Shown here in pieces: positions 20,792 through 31,796 of a stretch of 44,580 nucleotides of DNA. Location: assembly GCA_037176905.1 (NCBI GenBank), contig JBBBWG010031643.1:1-44580 (forward strand), written 5' to 3'. The translations under genes and the position numbers were made by a program. Every line of letters begins with the position of its first letter. Position 1 is the first letter of the stretch. Below the pieces are notes generated by a model. The model made no database searches. It saw only the letters and a list, made by a program, of their open reading frames with translations, and was not told the origin of the DNA. The stretch is from Azolla pinnata (taxonomy: Eukaryota > Streptophyta > Polypodiopsida > Salviniales > Salviniaceae).

Positions 20792-21240
20792 ATTACGTGT
20801 CCAATCGGCTTCCCATGTACAAAAAACATTACATGTATAACCCAAAACATTACATGTTGTTACTCTAATCTCATTGTCGATTAATCCGTCGTAATAATTG
20901 GACTTGATCTAATGCCCAATTATCGAAATTCAATTTTCAACTCTCAGTTTTGTCTTCAGCAGGTTTTCCTAAATTGCAAGACGTTGTTGTGGCTCGTTTC
21001 CGCATCCCTTTGTTGCTACGAACGTCGACTGTATTAGGAGCTATATATATAGCAAGCAAAAGACGCAGAGCTTGGGCACAAATGGATATAAAAGACAACA
21101 ATTTTTTGTACAGAAGCTTTATGTGCAAGGAGAGCGTCGAGCTGGAACAAGGGGTAGTTTAGTAGAACTAAATCTCATTCCCAATGTTGTATAATGTCCT
21201 CAACCAGGTGGCTTGTGGAACCCTGACAAGCAACCTTGGC
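20792..21240. other. 3' flank of LRR gene
   Basis: Probably the LRR 3' untranslated region followed by spacer. No conserved frame or motif is seen. Confidence 0.4.
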
Positions 21241-21248
21241 AGAGAGAG

Positions 21249-21420
21249 CCCTTCCAATCGATCTCGGATCGTTATTGGCCTTTCCGATCGATCTCATATC
21301 GTCACAAGCCTTTCTGATCGATCTCAGATCGTTATTGGCCTTTCCGATCGATCTCATATCGTCACAAGCCTTTTTGATCGATCTTCGATCTCAGATCGTC
21401 ATCAGCCTTTCTGATCGTCC
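21249..21420. repeat. 60-bp tandem repeat built of two 30-bp halves
   Basis: Alternating 30-bp units contain TTTCCGATCGATCTCATATC or TTTCTGATCGATCTCAGATC, with spacers GTCACAAGCC or GTTATTGGCC. At least five halves are present. The unit is a multiple of three, so frames stay open through it without implying a gene. Confidence 0.9.
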
Positions 21421-21589
21421 GATTGCAGGAAATTCACTCAAGCTATTACTGTACAGCTCGGAGGAATGACGATTTGGCCGAGCTGCTCAATCAGACTGAA
21501 ACTGGAGCGAGCCCTGGAAGCTAGGACAGATCCGAAGTGGGAGTTAAGCTGGTATTCGGCAAGTCGAGCCAAGACTCTATCAATGGAGA

Positions 21590-22260
21590 AGCTTTCCAAG
21601 CCTAATGTTTTTTACCCTAATGATTTTATTTTTTACTTCAGAAAGCTTTCCGAGCCTACTGTTTTTTACCCTAATGATTTTTTTTTGTTGCTTTTGAAAG
21701 CTTTTCCGAGCCAAGGGGAAGCCACTAAACGTTGAAGGGTCAGGTTCGGTTTTGGTCGCAAAACCTAATTCACCTTACCAATGGCTAGTTACCAAACCTA
21801 AATCAAATTTCTAATGTAATGTAATCTTCCCGAGCCTAATGTTCTAATGATTTGTTTTTGCTTCGGAAAGCTTTCGGAAACGTTTTAAGGGTCAGGTTCG
21901 GTTTTGGTCCCAAAACCTAATTCACCTTACCAATGGCTAGTTACGGAACCTAAATCAAATTTCTAATGTAATGTAATCTTCCCGAGCCTAATGTTCTAAT
22001 GATTTTTTTTGCTTCGGAAAGCTTTCGGAAACGTTTGAAGCCGGTTTTGGTCCCAAACCTAATTCACCTTACCAATGGCTAGTTACGGAACCTAAATCAA
22101 ATTTCTAATGTAATGTAATCTTCCCGAGCCTAATGTTCTAATGATTTTTTTTGCTTCGGAAAGCTTTCGGAAATGTTTTAAGGGTCAGGTTCGGTTTGGT
22201 CCCGAACCTAATTCACCTTACCCATCGCTAGTTACCGAACCTAAATCAAATTTCTAATGG
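21590..22260. repeat. Tandem repeat, about 145-150-bp unit
   Basis: Copies share CCCGAGCCTAATGTTCTAAT, then GCTTCGGAAAGCTTTCGGAA, then CACCTTACCAATGGCTAGTT and AAATCAAATTTCTAATG. The best copies start near 21827, 21977 and 22121; a diverged copy precedes them from 21590. The last copy runs into the leader region of the BTB gene. Confidence 0.85.
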
Positions 22261-23090
22261 AATGCGATCTTCCCGAAGCTTCTATTTCTGATCTCCATCT
22301 CCATCTCCATCGCCATCGCCATCGCCATCGCCATCGCCATCGCGCCTTCCTTCTCTTCTGTTTCTGCTGCTCCTGCTGCTTCCAGGTACGCCTCCTTCCG
22401 GTTTGCCCCTTCCCCCTTCCCCCCCCCTGCTTGTTTCTCCATTCGTTTCCTCTCAGCGAGGAGGAATCGCCACTTCCCGTTTTGCGAGAATTCACGGTCT
22501 TTCTTTTGCTTCTTCTTCTTCTTCTTCTTCTTCTTCTTCTTCTTCTTCTTCTTCCTCGTCCTCTTTCTCTTCCTCCTGGATTGTCGACAGGTGCCATGCA
22601 AAATATTGCTCGGTCCGTCTGGTCATGTCCTTCCTGAATTTTCCCATTTCCGTGCGACGAAGTGCGGTTTTTGGACGTCGAATGGAAAATCTCACGCTTC
22701 CTGGTTCCCCCATCGCCGCCCCCTAGATCGTCTTCATCATTGCACTTGGAACCACCCCTAATTTTCTCTGCCACCTGTTGCCCTTCGTCATTTCACCTCT
22801 TGCTGATAACAGAACGTAAAAAAAAAAGGCAGTATTTTCCTGCAATTTAAGGTTTCTAGGTCGTTGTACGTTCTTTGAATCCAATTCTGTGGGTGTTACA
22901 TGTGTTTTTGATTTGGCCACTGGTTTTCAGGAACCGTATCGATGAAATTCTCTTAACCAAGTGCTTATGGTTTTCTCGATCTATGATGATTTTCAGGAGG
23001 ACTTGTGCAAGCACAGCTTGAAACACAGTTTTGGTCCATCTGCAGATAGTTACCTTAGAAAAGGGTTCACGGGAAGAAAACAAGTTGGAT
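22261..23090 (+). promoter_or_regulatory. 5' leader region of BTB/POZ gene
   Basis: This stretch holds a GCCATC hexamer run (about 22282-22345), a (TTC)n run (about 22506-22554) and a possible leader donor at 22386 (CCAG|GTACGC). Candidate acceptors are at 22929, 22997 and 23045. CT-rich leaders with an intron are common in plants. No long conserved frame is seen, so it is treated as untranslated. Confidence 0.4.
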
Positions 23091-25201
23091 ATGCATCCAA
23101 CGAAGAAGAAACACCGCGTTAGCAGCTTCAACCGCCTATCATCTGTTTCTGAACAGCCATCATCCTCAATGAGTGAGCAAAATAATGGCTCCAGCAACAT
23201 AGATTACCAGTTCGACAGTAAAACAAAGATTTCTTTGCATAACTCTATCCAATTTAACGACTCAGCGGAAGCAAATGTGATGCTCTTCCTGCATTCTCAT
23301 CAATCAGAGTCTGCTAGCTGTGGTAATCCAGAGACAACCGATTCGAGCCTAATCAGCACGAAAGTTTTCTTGCATTCTTGGGTTCTAGAACAATGCCCAT
23401 ACTTTGCAACCATTCTATCAGAGAGATGGAAAGATACCAGACAATTCTCCGAGGGGCCGGATAATCAAATTAGAATGCATATCAATATTACTGTCCCCCC
23501 TTCTCGAAGCATCAACTCGTATCTCCAAGTGTTAGAACTACTGTATCACCAGGATTTCCAGAAAGTTATAAAGGACGTCACATCAGCTTTGTCATGCTTG
23601 CCAGTGGCTGCTGAGTGGTTGTATGATGAATGTATCACAGCTTGTGTCCAGTTTCTTGAAGCTGTGCCATGGACAGAAGAGGAAGAGAAGAAGGTCCTCG
23701 AATTGGTGACCACACTTCAACTCAAAGAGTCTGCTCAGTTACTTGCTAGGGTTCTTCCTGTGAATGCAACTTTAGTAGAGGATATGCTTGCTGAATTAGT
23801 GTATGCTGCCACACACAGCCACCCTAATGGTGCAACTGTGAAAGCATTTGTAGCGGGTCTTCTTAACAACCATGGATCTCGATCTACTGTGAAAGCCGTG
23901 CTTGATTCTGCTTTTGCAAGTAGCTTAAAGATTGTAAAAGATTCCATTGAAGAGTATTCCAGCCCCAATGTGCGAGGTAGGCATGATGAGATAGAGGCCC
24001 TTCAAAGGATGAGCTTACATACAGCATCAGTGAATGGGAAGCATTTGCTTTGGTTAGTAGAGAGAATGATTGAATTGAAAGTTGCAGACAATGCAGTAAC
24101 TGAGTGGAGCGAACAGAGTGTTTTCACTGCAAATCTTCAGCGGGCTTTTACTGACGATGCTTGGCGTAGTATTGCTCCTGGTTTGCTCACTCTTGTGCTT
24201 AGGTGCACTTGGCGCCTTGCACTTGCTGTTTCTACTGGGACCATCCTTGCACCTTGTCAGGTTTGTTGGCTTCTGATTAAATCTTTATCAACATATTATG
24301 CTGTGAATGATGTCTTTAGCTGCACCACTGTTTCTAGCATAAATATTTTAAAAAACAAGACACCCTACGCTTGAAAGTATACGGAGTTTCACTAGGGCTA
24401 ATGAATGTAATGGTGTATTTGAAAACATTGGGGTATACAAGGGCTTTTCCATCTGAATAACTCTGGATATCTATTGTTGCAATATTAGGATATACTAGAG
24501 CTTTTCCTATTCAATGACTCTGCATGTGTGTTTTCCCGTCAATAATTTCCTTGTCCCAATGCAACTGTCATATTTTTACATCCAGTCATATATCTATATT
24601 CTGTGTTTTATATGGCATACAACTGGCATACCCAAAGAGCTTCTTTTCTTATGGAATCATTTTGGAATTCTTCCAATGATGTTTGTTTTTCCGAAGAGTA
24701 CTACGCATTCATAAGTTGATTATTTTCTTAAGGAGTACCAGAACATTAAAATCAAGGAGAAGGTTTAATGGGATCTAATTTTTATCCTTCTTTCTCATTG
24801 TGAATTCCATTCGTTCAATTTCTTTTCATGGGGACGCTACTGTGCAGGTCAGGTTAAACTTTGTGAAATGCTGGCTGCCAGTGTTGCTGGTCTCTCGAGA
24901 TAGCCCTGTGTCGACTACGTCATGGATGAAGCTTTTGCAAGACTTGGAAGATGTATTTCTACGTATTATTTCAACATTACCGCTCAAGGATGCTCAGGGA
25001 TTGCTAACCAAATGCCTTGGCTTTGCCACACGAAGTGTGCTCACTTGCCCTCATCTTGTTGCAGCCTTTGACATGTGGTTCAGGCGAGCAGGTACGGAAC
25101 GTGAAGAGATCAGAGTAGTTCATGACGATGAAGATGGTTTATCAGAAAAGTGCGTAGAGAAGCTGCCTGTCAGATCAACTGATGAGGATGATGGCCATTG
25201 A
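23091..25201 (+). CDS. BTB/POZ domain protein (At1g63850/At3g50780-like)
   Basis: Two coding exons, 23091-24260 and 24848-25201, joined by a 587-bp GT-AG intron, give 507 residues. The BTB fold lies at about residues 50-165: an NVMLFL strand, then KVFLHSWVLEQCPYF. It is followed by SYLQVLELLYHQDF and a helical region with PWTEEEEKKVLELVTTLQL, the signature of a plant BTB family of this type. The C-terminal exon (VRLNFVKCWLPVLL, then CPHLVAAFDMWFRRA) matches the same family. BTB proteins commonly act as Cullin3 substrate adaptors, but this subgroup's partners are not well known, so function is inferred from fold only. The ATG at 23091 is the first in the exon. The frame stays open about 20 codons upstream, so an earlier start in a leader exon is possible. 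Confidence 0.88.
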
Positions 25202-26585
25202 ATCCTTATATTGTCCTTCGAAAGGATGCAAATGGAAAAAACTCCCATTTTGTGAAGTGGAGTGAACATCGGTAAAATATCAATTAGGTTATAGTTTCTG
25301 TCTAATGCAATCTAGAACTGGCATGCTCCTTAATGGTCAAATGCAGAATGTAAATATTTGTTTGTATGTTCAATGTGAAGTGTTTGTAGTTTTCTCTGAC
25401 AAATCTGATTTTGGCAAATCGAAAGCTTGCATGGCTTTGGTCCATCTCCAATTGTGCACAAGTTTTGTGCGTCTTCTGCAACCTAATGTCCTTGTACATA
25501 TTGCATTAATACGAGAAATTATTGGTTTATCTGGTGTCAAGTTCTATCTTTCATTCTGGACATTTCAACTCTATGACAATCGTTATCATTGGCTTCTAGT
25601 CTGATGGTACCAATTTAGAATTTGTCGTGGGGAAGTCACTCGCTTAATGGACGATTGAAAAACAGCATCCTACGTCTTACCATAGCCTGGTTCTTGGGAT
25701 GTGCGTGTATTCGCCACTGTTGTACATCTTCAAGAGGAAAGATTTCACGTTTTGTTTCATGGGCAAACCAGTGAACAAATGGACACAATTAACTGTTTGA
25801 GAAATCTCATTGGGGATATCTTCCAGTCAATGGTACAACAAACAATTCTATTTTGTTCACAATTCAAGTCTGCAATACACCCTGGCAAACTCTGCTTCTG
25901 TTTTTGCAGGATATCTCTCATGTACTAATCATAAAACGTGATCCATCTTCCATCACTCCCATTACATACTGGAAAATACATCCAAGTCCATATAAGCTAG
26001 CCTATCATTGCATCTTCTCAGTAGATTTCAAGCAGCAGTAGATTGGATACTTGCTTTGAAAATATTGATGATGCCGCCTTACCAGAATCTCTTTTGAAAG
26101 ATCGAGCACTGAGCTATCTGTTGTAGTGGCCGGTACAATTTTCTCAGTAGACTTGGAGTAGTAGCCTTAGATTAGTTTGAAAATATAGGCTACACATACA
26201 CTGTCTGCATATTAGATGTCCATGGAGATCTGTATTCACAACACCGTAAACAGAAGCATCCTTGTCAAAACAAACTAGGAAAACTGACATCAAAACCCAT
26301 TAGCTTATCTCAAAAAATGTTTATGTATATCTGATCACTGGCAACTGCCAAGATCTCCGATGAACATGCGTCAAATCCATCATATCCCTAGTATATATAT
26401 TCCCGTCTTTGTATGGTCACTAAGCTTATGTGCACTCGAGGATGCAAAAAAGTGGATCAAAATGTTCAAAAAGATAAATCTTCTCGCAATGCAAAACATC
26501 GGATCAAATGCCATGCAATGCAACATCAAGTAGTGTGCATGCATGTAAGCTGAGCATGGAATTTCGAGCAAACTGTATTTTCCAG
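25202..26585. other. Convergent 3' spacer between BTB and MYG1 genes
   Basis: The two genes end toward each other here, so most of it is probably overlapping or adjacent 3' untranslated sequence. No frame above 100 codons resembles a protein and no repeat array is seen. Confidence 0.5.
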
Positions 26586-29500
26586 CTACTGCATTAACAG
26601 AGCTTTCCTAGCCATGTGCAGGGCTCCAGCATAAGTCTTATTTCCTCCAATAAACCCACTCATGTGCACAAAGACACAATCATCTATTCCAGTCTCCTTC
26701 GAAAGCTCTTCATCTCTCAATCCACACCATGCCGCAGGGAGTGCTCTCCGTGATTCAAACCGGCCAGGCCCTACAGCCATGGCCTGCACCCGCCATTGCT
26801 TGCTTCTGTCATCCTGTAGATAGACGTAGATATAGATAGGTTTATGGCAAAACATTTGACATTCGGCTTACACCCATTTATGCATATCACCTTGGACAAG
26901 CCATACCTGATAAAGAACGTATTTGATGCAGGGTTCTATCTTCATCTCCTCCTCCAACTCAAACATATGCAATTTCCACTAATCGAAAAGGAAACGCACA
27001 ATTTTATTTGCCTACCATACCACAAATACTAGAGGAAAATTGCTGTTGAAGTTTGAAAAAAATCTAAGTCCAAAAACATTCACAAGTTGAATCAACTCAC
27101 TGGACAATATTGTTTCAAAGCTACAATCTCTCCACTATCATCAATCTCAAACCTTGAAGCCAAGGTCTCTGCAACAACTTTTCTTGCAGGAAGCCAAGAC
27201 TTATATTGGAATCGGAGGGCCTGTAAACAGAAACAGTTGGTTAATAGTGGAATTTACATGGTCAGTGGAAGAGAAGATTGTTTGGAGAAAAGCCAACACT
27301 TACCGTTAAAAACTCTCCTCCAGCTAGGTTCATTGCATTGATGAATGCAGCATTCTCTTTTTCTCCTGTATACTCTTCCATCCAGTCCAGATTTAATTGA
27401 CCCACACGAGCAGATAAATTGGTATTATCAATGTATCTTGGTGGATCATTCACATCATATTGGTTTATTCCATTGTCGATCGCATCAATTGCCTGCATTG
27501 CACAAGAACTATGGATAAAAGAATCACAGCATAGTCAATCATTACATCCTTCCATAATCACCAAACCAACTTGAGGAATGCATTAGGGTATAACAGTTTT
27601 CAGATGAAACATGAGTTGAGAAATCTGAATGGGACCAAATCCTGGAAGAGATAGCAAGATCTTTAAAGAATATGTTCAAGCAAACAATTATGTAGCTCAT
27701 TGCGAAGGATGATAGAATGCGAATATATTTATGATACCAACGTGTACTTAGGTAAGTATGCACATGAATACACGCACGCACGCACACACACACACGCACA
27801 CACGTGGAATAATAGTATACCTCAACAAAGCTTTTGTAGAGAGCAAGATAAACACGATCCACATCTGGATCATCAGAAGCAACACTCATTTCCTTGGCAA
27901 TTATTTCTGCTCCATAGTACTACAACCCACAAATATGAGAAACGTTATGTAGTCTCAATGATAATTCGGCTGTAAAGCTCAAAACACATTTTCAATGGAT
28001 CTCAGCAACTCCCATGATATTTCCTGGGAAAGGGCATGGGTTGGGGCTTATGATCCCTGTTGCCAAGAAAGAGTTCATGCAATTATAGTAGATCAGGACA
28101 TTCTTAGTTTCTGGCATCATGGTGATACAGAAAGACACTAAGTTGAAGTGAAACCTTATAGATCAAGCCAGCACTGCTCAATTTGGTGACAAAGCCACGT
28201 CCAAATGTTTGATCGAACCCTCTCTGATGATGATCAAATCTATCTTTTTCGGCATCAAATACACCACCAACATCAATCACAGCATCTAGAGTCTCCAAAA
28301 CCTGTCTAAAACATCAAAGTTCAAAACTAAAAGAAGTTCGATCCAGAGAATTCCCTTGCATTGCATGGAAACAAACGATAACTAACATGTACTATCCATC
28401 CAGATGCAGTAGGGATAGTGATGTAATCACCAGAGAGTTAAGAGACCCACATGGACATTGCTGACTAAGAGAGACAAACCCCATTTTAAAATGGTTGGGA
28501 AGCGCAAAGACGGTGATGGAGCATACCCACAAACAGAGTGATGTAAACACCTTGATGATGAAGATGAGGAAATTACGTTATTGAGCTTGACCATGTGTGC
28601 TTGACAACCATCTTTGTAGCATGTGTAAGCGGAAGTGACCTTGTAACTAAGGAAGATAATGTAACAGTACCCCACTCTCCTATAATGAACCACGAGAAGG
28701 GTTTCTATTGAGTAATTCATGCTTAAACAAGCTCCCCACTTGTGTTCTCGTCTTGATCAACTTTCGATTCTCAGCATATTAACAACTGCATCAGCTTCCA
28801 CATCTGTTCTAACACAACAACTATCAAAGCCCTAAACCATGAATCCTTAAACCTCTATCTACATCTCCTCCCGTACAAGCATATCATGGACATACAAATC
28901 TCTTAAAGCATTCACGCGTCCATGTCACTCTGTAAATATATCATCAAAGCCTCGGGAAACCTCTAGCTCTCTATTTCTCATCCTAAAAATGTAGCAATGC
29001 ACCTGCGAGGATTAGTTTCCTCATCCAAGTACCGAAAAGGCATGATTTGGATTAGCACATCCGATTGGAATGACTGTCAAATCCCACAAGGAGGCCAAAA
29101 TCATTCATTCATCCCACTAGAAGTCCAGGGCTTTGTTTTAGATAAATTACATGAGTACTAGATTCTCTCTCGGTAACTCTCAGCTGCGTAGCTTGTTGTT
29201 TTACATCCTAGAATGCTAGGTGAAAATTAAGCCTTTTACAGCAAGCTGCATAGATCCTGAGCAAATCTCAGCAGCAAAGCTTGATGTTTTACATCCTACG
29301 ATCCTGGTATCTTCAAGCCTTTTACAACGAAGAATCAAACGCATAGGCTCAGATAGAATGACATTGCATTCAGGGAGCATTTTCGAAAAATACCACGACA
29401 ATCACGGAAGAATGGATAGACCTCAACTTCAACTGCCTTGGGATGGGCGTGTCCTTTTTCTTGACTTTGAGTAGAAGTTTAGGAGAGTTTCTGCGGCCAT

Positions 29501-29679
29501 TAGGCTCGTTTTCCACGGGCTGAGGCAAACGTCGAAACAAGCTGAGAGAGATCATTGCTACGCTGCTCACGGCATGAAGACGGCGTCCCGAGGGTTGCGT
29601 GTGTGCAATGTGGCACGAGCTAGGATCGGAGGAGAAAAACAGAGAAGAGGGGGGGGGGGGGGGGGGGGCNNNNNNNNNN

Positions 29680-29710
<31 letters not shown>

Positions 29711-29949
29711 CCCCCCCCCCCCCCACCCCCCAAACCACACACGCTCTACATGGGCCAAGAAACAAAACAACAGCTGCGCATCCGAGAAAAACGTACAGCT
29801 TGGTCGCGGGTGCGAACGACTTGGGCTCCGGCGAACTTGCCGGTGAGGCGGAGGAGGAAGCAGCCAAGGGCTTCGTCGCAATGGAAGGTGCCGTTGTGGG
29901 TACCGATGCGCTTGACCGTCTCTGGAGGCGCAGGCGTAGCCATAGTCAT
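26586..29949 (-). CDS. MYG1: MYG1-type DHH-family nuclease (UPF0160)
   Basis: Seven exons on the minus strand: 29949-29797, 28301-28155, 27919-27821, 27492-27304, 27220-27101, 26978-26907 and 26813-26586. All join in frame to 335 residues. Metal-site motifs are intact: GTHNGTFHCDEAL at residues 16-28, DVGGVFD at 61-67 and DHHQRGF at 74-80. The C-terminal block contains HMSGFIGGNKTY. Human MYG1 is a 3'-5' RNA exonuclease acting in nucleoli and mitochondria; the plant orthologue presumably processes RNA too. An upstream in-frame ATG at 30129 would add 60 residues: an Arg-bearing, Ala/Ser-rich stretch (MLHLRSAIAACSTARSAI) followed by poly-Ser and poly-Ala. That stretch would suit an organelle presequence. 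Which start is used is open. Intron 1 contains a 10-N assembly gap. Confidence 0.93.
29649..29724. repeat. Poly-G run, 10-N gap, poly-C run
   Basis: Twenty Gs (29649-29668) and a C are followed by 10 Ns (29670-29679) and then a long C run with few interruptions. It lies in MYG1 intron 1. G-run then C-run across a gap is typical of failed sequencing or assembly through a homopolymer. Confidence 0.9.
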
Positions 29950-29954
29950 AACCA

Positions 29955-30040
29955 CAGCAGCAGCAGCAGCAGCAGCAGGAGCAGGAGCAGCAGCAGAAGA
30001 AGAAGAAGAAGAAGAAGAAGAAGACGATGATGATGATGAT
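29955..30040. repeat. Triplet repeats in possible MYG1 presequence
   Basis: CAG, AGA/GAA and TGA triplet runs on plus read as poly-Ala and poly-Ser in the extended MYG1 frame. Immediately upstream, a 30-bp duplication (30064-30125, around GCGATGGCGCTTCGG) encodes RSAIAACST twice. Confidence 0.75.
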
Positions 30041-30149
30041 GAAGACGGGGCGGCGATGAAGGTGGAGCAGGCAGCGATGGCGCTTCGGGCAGTGGAGCAG
30101 GCGGCGATGGCGCTTCGGAGATGGAGCATCTCCACATGCCACATACGCC

Positions 30150-30375
30150 ACATACGAATGCAGCATGCATGCACCACATGCATGCAGCCACGCATACATA
30201 CATGCGCATGGATGCATGCATGCATGCATGTGCATGCAGGTGGCAAATGATGGATGATGGGATGGCACTAGATGCTTGATGAGCTCCTTGTGATGTGCAT
30301 TTAAGTGCTTTAATGAGCTCTAAATGATGTGCCCACATGTTGCTTGATGATGGAATGCATGCATGCATGCATACA
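30150..30375. promoter_or_regulatory. Cluster of CATGCA (RY) motifs upstream of MYG1
   Basis: Many copies of CATGCA/TGCATG occur at about 30160-30238 and again at 30356-30372, partly as (CATG)n runs. CATGCA is the RY element bound by plant B3 factors, but here it may simply be a simple repeat. Confidence 0.35.
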
Positions 30376-30598
30376 GAACTGCTTCTGTTCTCACCCTGAA
30401 CCCTGAACCCTGAAACCCTGAACCCTGATGCTTTATGATTTTCCTTTCTTTTGGGGAAGCATGTTCTGATGCAAGACTGACAAGGGCTCTTGCCCCTTAA
30501 GATGGATGCTCTGTCAATCGAGCCCCTGGATCGTGCTCGCAACCCGCGGAATTCTCGGCGATCTGCACGCCGGATGGGCCTTTGCAGAACGATGAAAT

Positions 30599-31668
30599 CG
30601 TGATGATGATGATGGTGATCACATGGGGGATGGATGGATGGTGCTGCGTTTTATAGCTCGCATCCGATGCTTCGGATTATCGAGTGGATCAATTAGCTCG
30701 AGGACACGTCGCTTCTCAAAGTCTCGAAGAAGAAGAAGAAGTAGTAGTAGTAGAAGAAGTCGATGGCGAAGAAGAATCATCGGACCTGACGAGCTGCTCG
30801 TCAGAACGGAGTGATTCGATCCGAACAATCTGGTCCATGTTCATGCGCTTCTCGATGGTGATGTTGATGTTGGTGATGGCGATGGTGGTGGTGGTGGTGA
30901 TGCTGATTCCGATGATGCTAATGGTGCCGATGTTGATGATATGCTTGATGGTGCTGATGCCGATGATGCTAATGGTGCCGATGTTGATGATGCTTGATGC
31001 TGCTGATGCTGATGATGCCGATGGTGTCGATGCTGATGGTGGTGATGGCGGTGGCGGCGGTGATGAGATGCTGATGTCGATGATGCTGATGATGTTTGAT
31101 GGTGCTGATGCTGATGATGTCGATGCCGGTGTCGATGGTGTCGATGCTGATGGTGGTGATGGCGATGGCAGTGGTGATGACGATGCTTGTCGTGTTGATG
31201 ATGATGGTGGTGGTGTTGATGTTGACGATGGCAATGGTGATGGCAGTGGCAGTGCTGGTGATGCTGATGATGATGCTGATGATGATGCCGATGGTGCCGA
31301 TGGTGACGACGGCGATGCTTGTGGTGGTGATGGTGCTGATGCTGATGGTGGTGATGGTGCTCATGATGATGGTGATGGTGATTATGGTGATGCTGATGAC
31401 GGTGATTGCGGCCATGGTGGTGATGGCGATGATGGTAATGCTGCCGATGGTGACGATCTGGGGTGATGGTGACGATGGTAATGCTGCTGCTGATGATGAT
31501 GGTGGTGATGGTGATGATGGTAATGCTGCTGATGACGATGATGGTGGTGGTGATGGTGATGATGGTAATGCTGCTCATGGTGATGATGGTGGTGATGGTG
31601 ATGATGGTACTGCTGCCCATGGTGATGATGGTACTGCTGCTGATGGTGGCGATGGTGGCGATGATCTG
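30599..31668. repeat. About 1-kb GAT/GGT/GCT triplet array
   Basis: The plus strand is almost entirely triplets of the form GAT, GGT, GCT, GCC and GAC in mixed order, with higher-order units such as GATGATGGTGATGGTGATGA. Because the period is three, all six frames stay open. They give Asp-rich and Met/Val-rich products on plus, and His-, Ile- and Ser-rich products on minus. None has non-repetitive sequence or a start context that suggests a gene. Confidence 0.9.
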
Positions 31669-31713
31669 CGTCGTCACACAGAGACTTGTCGCAGAAACAA
31701 AGAAAGAAAAACC

Positions 31714-31715
<2 letters not shown>

Positions 31716-31745
<30 letters not shown>
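31716..31745. repeat. (GA)n microsatellite in ALB3 leader
   Basis: About 15 GA dinucleotides lie 50 bp upstream of the ALB3 start codon, probably in the leader. GA/CT runs are common in plant 5' leaders and can bind BBR/BPC factors. Confidence 0.8.
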
Positions 31746-31748
<3 letters not shown>

Positions 31749-31796
31749 CTGTTCCTTCCGCCATAGCCGCCCGAGCGAAGCGAGAGACGAGAGCCC

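Noticed and set aside
25701-25928. 75-codon frame downstream of the BTB gene
   Set aside because: No family resemblance; it lies in likely 3' untranslated sequence.
29567-30268. 233-codon minus frame with Cys/His and poly-Gly
   Set aside because: It crosses the 10-N gap and homopolymer runs and is out of frame with MYG1 exon 1.
30684-31466. Asp/Gly-rich 260-codon protein, and antisense His-rich 307-codon protein
   Set aside because: Both derive from a period-three GAT/GGT array that keeps all six frames open. Neither contains complex sequence.
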